Assembly: GCA_015057585.1 (NCBI GenBank) | Contig: SVEF01000012.1 | Coordinates: 34,415-98,414 of the forward strand | Direction of reading: 5' to 3' | From: Lachnospiraceae bacterium | GTDB taxonomy: Bacteria; Bacillota; Clostridia; Lachnospirales; Lachnospiraceae | Length of the DNA: 64,000 bases | Part shown: one piece after another, positions 60,330-64,000 of the stretch | Layout: every line of letters starts with the position of its first letter | Position numbering within the stretch: the stretch's first letter is position 1 | The notes under the pieces: generated by a model | Seen by the model: the letters and a program-made list of their open reading frames with translations, nothing else | What the model was told of the DNA's origin: nothing | The model's database searches: none | Position numbers and translations under genes: made by a program

Positions 60330-60512
60330 TTACGGACGCTTACTTTTGGAACATTTCAAGCTGTTACTAATCCTTTCACATTCACTTATAACCAAACGTA
60401 CCAACACAGGTATTATCGAGCCCGGACAATGCAACAATAGTACTAAAATCATCATCAAGGCAAAAAAAGAAAACCAGTACAGGGCTACTGTCATAACCGA
60501 CAATAGCCCCAC
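60330..60512 (-). CDS. Small membrane protein, last of the micro-protein chain
   Basis: A 60-residue protein with GTG start, 6 nt after the previous stop; AAGG lies just upstream. One long hydrophobic helix (LLSVMTVALYWFSFFALMMI, ~3-30) followed by a basic tail (LKCSKSKRP). No family recognised; tight spacing supports it. Confidence 0.55.
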   Translation of the reverse strand: MGLLSVMTVALYWFSFFALMMILVLLLHCPGSIIPVLVRLVISECERISNSLKCSKSKRP

Positions 60513-60518
60513 ACAACC

Positions 60519-60665
60519 TTACTTCTTTGGCATTTTCAGCGGACTTTTCTTCGCACGGCTCGTTAAGTACAGCGAACTTCCAAGAAACACCCCCGAAGTC
60601 ACAGCAGATACAATAGAACCTGTGGAAGCAGTTGCCAATGCACCCAGTAAACCTGCCACTAACAT
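60519..60665 (-). CDS. 48-residue membrane micro-protein
   Basis: Reads MLVAGLLGALATASTGSIVS, then a Gly/Ala/Ser-rich second part and the basic end RAKKSPLKMPKK. One or two short helices. AAGGGGGAAAAG precedes the ATG at 60665. It follows a 22-residue ORF by 14 nt. Holin-like or secretion-accessory roles would fit the shape but are not shown. Confidence 0.65.
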   Translation of the reverse strand: MLVAGLLGALATASTGSIVSAVTSGVFLGSSLYLTSRAKKSPLKMPKK

Positions 60666-60679
60666 TTCACTTTTCCCCC

Positions 60680-60748
60680 TTAATCCTCAATCAAAATAAG
60701 AACCGCCAGTGTTACAATCGTACTCCCGATTAACCATTCCAATGACAC
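60680..60748 (-). CDS. 22-residue hydrophobic micro-protein
   Basis: GTG start at 60748, then SLEWLIGSTIVTLAVLILIED: nearly all of it is one membrane helix. AAAGGTGGT lies 8 nt upstream. It overlaps the preceding 45-residue ORF by 19 nt in another frame. Very short, but spacing and composition support translation. Confidence 0.5.
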   Translation of the reverse strand: MSLEWLIGSTIVTLAVLILIED

Positions 60749-60867
60749 CCTAAACCACCACCTTTCGTTTCCATCACTCTATTGAAACAGCGGAGCATGG
60801 CTCTGACTTCCCTCCGTCTGTCTCTTTCCAGTTGCTTTTCTAATAACCAGTCAAACATTCGCTTCAT
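60730..60867 (-). CDS. 45-residue basic micro-protein
   Basis: Starts MKRMFDWLLEKQLERDRRRE and is strongly basic and helical. AAGGAGG lies 8 nt before the ATG, and the start overlaps the stop of the upstream gene as ATGA. Good translation signals make this real. Confidence 0.7.
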   Translation of the reverse strand: MKRMFDWLLEKQLERDRRREVRAMLRCFNRVMETKGGGLGCHWNG

Positions 60868-61265
60868 GTGTTTTTCCTCCTTGGGTATGTACATAGTATC
60901 GCAAAATCACTACTTGGAATGAAAAGTTCCTCCAAAAATTCTGTATCATCCGTTTCAGCTACGGTATCATCAAATTCGGATGGCAGTTCTGTAAGACCAT
61001 GCATAGCTTTAATTTCAGCAAAGAACCTTGATACATCTTCCAAAGTAGGTAAGAAGTAAGCATAACCACCTAAATCTGCATCCGGCTTCCTATGTTCACC
61101 GTAGAACAAATCAAACCTTAATATCTGCTCCCTTAGTGACTGGATAGACAGCTTGCACGCTTTCTTGTAATCCTCCGGCTTATTCTTAATTTCTGGAACA
61201 AAACCTTCCTCCGCTGCTTTCAACAGCATATCAATGTCAAATTGATTAACAACCTTGTAATACAC
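60864..61265 (-). CDS. Unknown element protein, first of a translationally coupled chain
   Basis: A 133-residue soluble protein: MYYKVVNQFDIDMLLKAAEE, ADLGGYAYFLPTLEDVSRFF, and an acidic segment (DTVAETDDTEFLEELF). No family recognised. It starts 12 nt after the DUF1643 gene and its stop overlaps the next micro-ORF (ATGA), so the genes from here to 60330 are probably one translational unit. Confidence 0.7.
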   Translation of the reverse strand: MYYKVVNQFDIDMLLKAAEEGFVPEIKNKPEDYKKACKLSIQSLREQILRFDLFYGEHRKPDADLGGYAYFLPTLEDVSRFFAEIKAMHGLTELPSEFDDTVAETDDTEFLEELFIPSSDFAILCTYPRRKNT

Positions 61266-61277
61266 CTGTTACAAACC

Positions 61278-61949
61278 TCACTTTCTTAGTTTTTCTGCCT
61301 GTTTTGCTTTTCCGACGCGTTTTGCGACAACCACGTTTCCTGTTGTTGGTGTTTCAGCAGGTTCTTTGGCTTCTTCTGTGGCTTTCAATTCCTCCGGGAT
61401 TTCAAAAGGCTTCAGCTCCCACTTGACATTTCCATACCGAATCCCCATGAACAAAGGGTGCATATTGTCAGTAGCACCTAAACCATTACCACCTAACTGC
61501 CATAGTCGGCTGTCCTCTCTGGAATCCATCATCGCCAGTATTCGTTTTTTAGCAGATATGGCAGTAGCAGATTTGCTCATGGAGTTTCCCCAACCAATGA
61601 TTACTCTGGCATTTTTGTATTTCTGTAATGCCTGTTCCACATAAGACAGGTTTTCTTCGTCTACAACAATTCCTCTTGTGCTTAATCTGGCAGAGCAGAC
61701 CCTGCCGAACAAATACAGGAAATGTACCTTATTTAATCCCAATTCCTCTAAATGGTTTACCATGTGCATGGTACTTAAATCAAACCTTTGAACTTCATTT
61801 GTAGTAGGATAGAGGGTCAGCAGAACAGCTTCTTCCCATTCAGCGCATTCTCCATCGGAGCAGTCCCGGCAGATTTCAAACACTTTGTTTTTGTCCTCAT
61901 TGGCTACAATTGTTGTTGTCATAGTTCCTGATTCTGTAATTAAATTCAT
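61278..61949 (-). CDS. DUF1643 domain protein
   Basis: A 223-residue protein with GGAG 9 nt before its ATG. VLLTLYPTTNEVQRFDLSTM takes the place of the family's usual NPS-type start, followed by LGLNKVHFLYLFGRVCSARL, ARVIIGWGNSMSKSATA and a terminal HPLFMGIRYGNVKWEL, the DUF1643 order. These proteins are common on phages and integrative elements and have no settled function. A Lys/Ala-rich tail (~190-223) follows. Confidence 0.8.
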   Translation of the reverse strand: MNLITESGTMTTTIVANEDKNKVFEICRDCSDGECAEWEEAVLLTLYPTTNEVQRFDLSTMHMVNHLEELGLNKVHFLYLFGRVCSARLSTRGIVVDEENLSYVEQALQKYKNARVIIGWGNSMSKSATAISAKKRILAMMDSREDSRLWQLGGNGLGATDNMHPLFMGIRYGNVKWELKPFEIPEELKATEEAKEPAETPTTGNVVVAKRVGKAKQAEKLRK

Positions 61950-62011
61950 TTACATTCGCTCCTTTCTCCGGAACATACAAAGCGGAAGATACAAATCAAC
62001 GTACCTTCCGC

Positions 62012-62935
62012 TTATATTTCATACTTCTTCAATTTTCCAGTCACTAAATCCATTTCAAAAATATCATCCGACAGTATTTCTTTTTCGTCCACCACTTCAC
62101 GGTTGACATCCTTAACCATTTGGCTGAACATTTCAGCATACTCTGGTTTGTAACGTACCACGATTGTTTCATGTACACTGGATGGTAAGACAAACACCTT
62201 ATCTTCCTGTAATATTTCTCTTAACTGTTCCCTTACACTGTCTGCCAGAATAGCAGAAGCACCGTAATTCCTAGAGCGTAAAGATACTATATACATTTCC
62301 AATGGTAGCGGTACATTTTTTACTTCTCCGCTTTTCTTGTTCAACACATCTGCATCCAGTGTAGCAATAATACAAGTATCATCTTCGGCATTCAGATTTT
62401 TCATGGACAATTCAAACAGATCTTCCGCACTTAAATCACAGCTCCAGTATTTGAACATTTCATAGGAAATGTGCATTGCCCACTCTGTTCTGACCTTTGG
62501 TTCTCCGTCCTCCGTTGTTCCTGCCACAAAAAACGTACCTGCCAGACCACAATCCTCAAAGCGAACAAAAGGCACAAGTCCTCGTTCTAAGCGTTCCTTG
62601 TTTTTCTCCTGATTGACAAACATCATCCGCACACGCTTAGCAACATCTTCTGTAAATTCTGTCACATAAGGTACATGAACATTTTTACTTTCCTCATGCC
62701 GGAACAGATTCATCACAAGTCTAGCTGCCATTTCCATTGTGACCTCACCCTTGTTATAAGCCTGTACCAGTCCGTCAACCCTTATCGTCGGACCAGTTGG
62801 CGCATTATCCTTTCTAAGAGCAATACGATTTTCAGTTACACCATTGTTTACCATGACTTTTACATCATAGGCAATTTCGTCCTCATTGAGATAGGGCTGT
62901 AGTTCCTTAATCAAACATCCCAAAAATTCATCCAT
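62012..62935 (-). CDS. DUF5688 family protein
   Basis: A 307-residue soluble protein starting MDEFLGCLIKELQPYLNEDE, with VMVNNGVTENRIALRKDNA and VVRYKPEYAEMFSQMVKDVN. I recall this pattern from DUF5688, frequent on integrative elements of Lachnospiraceae; function unknown. AAAGGAG lies upstream, and a 153-bp promoter/leader with a UUCG-capped terminator hairpin precedes it. First gene of the run down to 60330. Confidence 0.8.
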   Translation of the reverse strand: MDEFLGCLIKELQPYLNEDEIAYDVKVMVNNGVTENRIALRKDNAPTGPTIRVDGLVQAYNKGEVTMEMAARLVMNLFRHEESKNVHVPYVTEFTEDVAKRVRMMFVNQEKNKERLERGLVPFVRFEDCGLAGTFFVAGTTEDGEPKVRTEWAMHISYEMFKYWSCDLSAEDLFELSMKNLNAEDDTCIIATLDADVLNKKSGEVKNVPLPLEMYIVSLRSRNYGASAILADSVREQLREILQEDKVFVLPSSVHETIVVRYKPEYAEMFSQMVKDVNREVVDEKEILSDDIFEMDLVTGKLKKYEI

Positions 62936-63086
62936 GCTAAAAGCTCCTTTCTGTGTAAAAAATTATTTGCAAATGAAACAAGGCAGAACACAGTCCGAAG
63001 ACCACATTCTGCCTTGAAATGTAGCAGTAGCACTGCTACATCGTGATTATAATATATGTTTGTGATTAGCGAAGATACGGAAAGGA
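62934..63086 (-). promoter_or_regulatory. 153-bp leader of the DUF5688 gene (repeat copy B)
   Basis: On the minus strand: TATAAT (63046-63051), hairpin ATGTAGCAG/CTGCTACAT (63019-63041), then terminator-like AAGGCAGAA...GTC-TTCG-GAC...TTCTGCCTT (62980-63015) followed by GTTTCATTT, then the ribosome binding site and ATG. The layout implies attenuation. Copy A at 49828-49980 is ~93% identical. Confidence 0.8.
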
Positions 63087-63119
63087 CAATTTGTTCACCT
63101 CTCCAACAAACTGAAAGTT

Positions 63120-63878
63120 TCACTTCTCATTATCAAGTTCTAATAACAATTTTACACCTAATACAGTAGCTGGGACTCTATAATTCGGGGCGAGATTTGA
63201 AAGCACAACAACAGCTGTACCTGTTTCGGGATTAAAACCAAGATAGCTATTATAATTTCCTGTACCACCATTATGCCATATGATGTTATTCTTACTATCA
63301 AGAATCCAAGACATTCCTATCTCATCCATATGAATACCCATGGTTTTATACATTTCGGTTGATGCATTAATGCTTTTCAGGCTATTATGGCAATCTGAAA
63401 AATATGAATTATCTTCAAGTTGCATCTGTGCGTATAAAAGCATATCCTCAATATTTGATGTGACAGCTCCCGCTGACAAATATGCATCGCCTTCTTTCCA
63501 ATCCCAATACTTTCCAAGGTCTCCGCTTTTATCAGAAATCTGTGTTGAGGTTAAACATAATTCATTTTGTGCAAAATCATTTAACAAGCTTGTATATTCC
63601 GTTTCATATACTGACTCAAGAACAAGTCCTAATACTGCATAACCATAATTAGAATATACGAAATCATAACTTGCTTTATTCATATTCAAGTTTCCTGCTT
63701 TGTCAGAAACCATTTCTTTTGTAACACCATAAAAATCATTTCTACCATTAAAAAAGTTAGAAACCATAGGACTTTCTAAATAATATCCTTTATAGCCTGA
63801 AGTATGTGTCAATAGTTCCTCTATTGTTGGATATGTATTTCCTTCCGGTAAAGATAAATAGTTGTCTATTGTACAATC
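63120..63878 (-). pseudogene. Serine hydrolase (beta-lactamase/PBP4-like superfamily), 5'-truncated
   Basis: About 250 residues of a class C-like serine hydrolase: YPTIEELLTHTSGYKGYYLE, the catalytic Tyr in YSNYGYAVLGLV, and the HxG-type IWHNGGTGNYNSYLGF. The N-terminal part with the nucleophile motif SxxK is missing, because at ~63,878 the sequence changes into a TnpV-like coding frame on the other strand. The first residues that can be read beyond that point come from antisense TnpV. Non-functional as it stands. Confidence 0.8.
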
Positions 63879-64000
63879 ATTATTTGAGGAACTGGGCGGC
63901 AAATACGAAAGGCAAGGGGATTATTTGATACCGTGCTTAACTGTACCCGCCGAAGAAGAACAGGCAATAGGCATCTGGGGGCAACGGCATTTAGATTATC
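63877..64000 (+). CDS. tnpV: TnpV-like transposon protein, N-terminal part, cut by window edge
   Basis: The frame SLFEELGGKYERQGDYLIPC, LTVPAEEEQ and IGIWGQRHLDY matches the start of TnpV, a small protein carried by Tn4451/TnpX-type elements. The expected ATG-AAA is lacking at the junction (Gln-Ser instead of Met-Lys), so its own start is lost or altered. The rest lies beyond the window. It points to a second, transposon-derived insertion at the right edge. Confidence 0.75.

Larger units (their letters stand above)
51307..64000. mobile_element. Integrative element inserted at an RNA-gene 3' end, extending past the right edge
   Basis: Bounded on the left by the RNA 3' fragment next to a tyrosine integrase and an excisionase-like gene, followed by a primase-helicase and element-type unknown genes (DUF1643, DUF5688, acidic and micro-proteins). 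No relaxase, coupling protein or type IV secretion gene is seen in this part, so conjugative ability is open. The right boundary is not in the window; a serine hydrolase gene and a TnpV sequence at 63.1-64 kb may belong to it or to a second element. Confidence 0.75.

Noticed and set aside
49828..63086. The two 153-bp direct repeats as ends of the integrative element
   Set aside because: Copy A lies outside the RNA-gene attachment site and both copies have promoter/leader structure; the integrase and RNA fragment give a better left boundary at ~51.3 kb.
62911..63123. 70-codon frame across repeat copy B
   Set aside because: It passes through the promoter and both leader hairpins of the DUF5688 gene; explained by the regulatory leader.

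Overview
The window looks like a chromosomal segment of a Clostridia member, most likely a Lachnospiraceae species. The evidence is a moderate-to-low GC content, AGGAGG-type ribosome binding sites, and families typical of that group: the GGGtGRT protein with its NifU-like partner, a TM1266-type hydrogenase regulator, a Spo0A C-terminal-domain protein, and DUF6514, DUF3784 and DUF5688 proteins. The species cannot be named from sequence alone.

1-11 kb is mostly housekeeping. It holds a partial ABC substrate-binding lipoprotein and a TM1266-type regulator behind a structured leader with its own terminator. Next come a three-gene operon of two radical SAM enzymes and a secreted membrane-anchored protein, an ECF sigma/anti-sigma pair, and aromatic amino acid genes (pheA-aroF). 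11-20 kb carries a two-gene ABC exporter downstream of a GHKL kinase/LytTR regulator pair, then a RloA/RloB (AbiL-like) defence pair of lower GC, an unassigned structured RNA candidate and a beta-propeller-like lipoprotein operon.

20-45 kb is metabolic and regulatory. It includes GGGtGRT plus NifU-like scaffold, a 5'-nucleotidase, SDR/epimerase/iron alcohol dehydrogenase genes, an ABC-2 exporter, and a closely spaced run from an XRE regulator to a GH32 fructosidase. NUDIX, HD and kinase genes and three XRE regulators with promoter palindromes follow.

44.6-49.7 kb is decayed. Three GNAT acetyltransferase genes are truncated, internally deleted or frameshifted. A HEPN/MNT toxin-antitoxin pair has a frameshifted HEPN gene and a second promoter-plus-start remnant lies 3 kb away. 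An RsgA GTPase gene sits behind a leader with a strong promoter, a short leader peptide and two tandem terminator hairpins.

51.3 kb to the right edge is an integrative element. It starts at a fragment of a tmRNA (or tRNA-like) 3' end that keeps its terminator, followed by a tyrosine integrase, an excisionase-like gene, a primase-helicase, element-specific unknown genes, a chain of overlapping micro-proteins, and DUF1643 and DUF5688 genes. The 153-bp leader of the DUF5688 gene is duplicated (about 93% identical, ungapped) at 49.83 kb, outside the element. At the right edge a serine hydrolase gene is cut by a TnpV-like sequence. No CRISPR array, rRNA operon or complete tRNA was seen.
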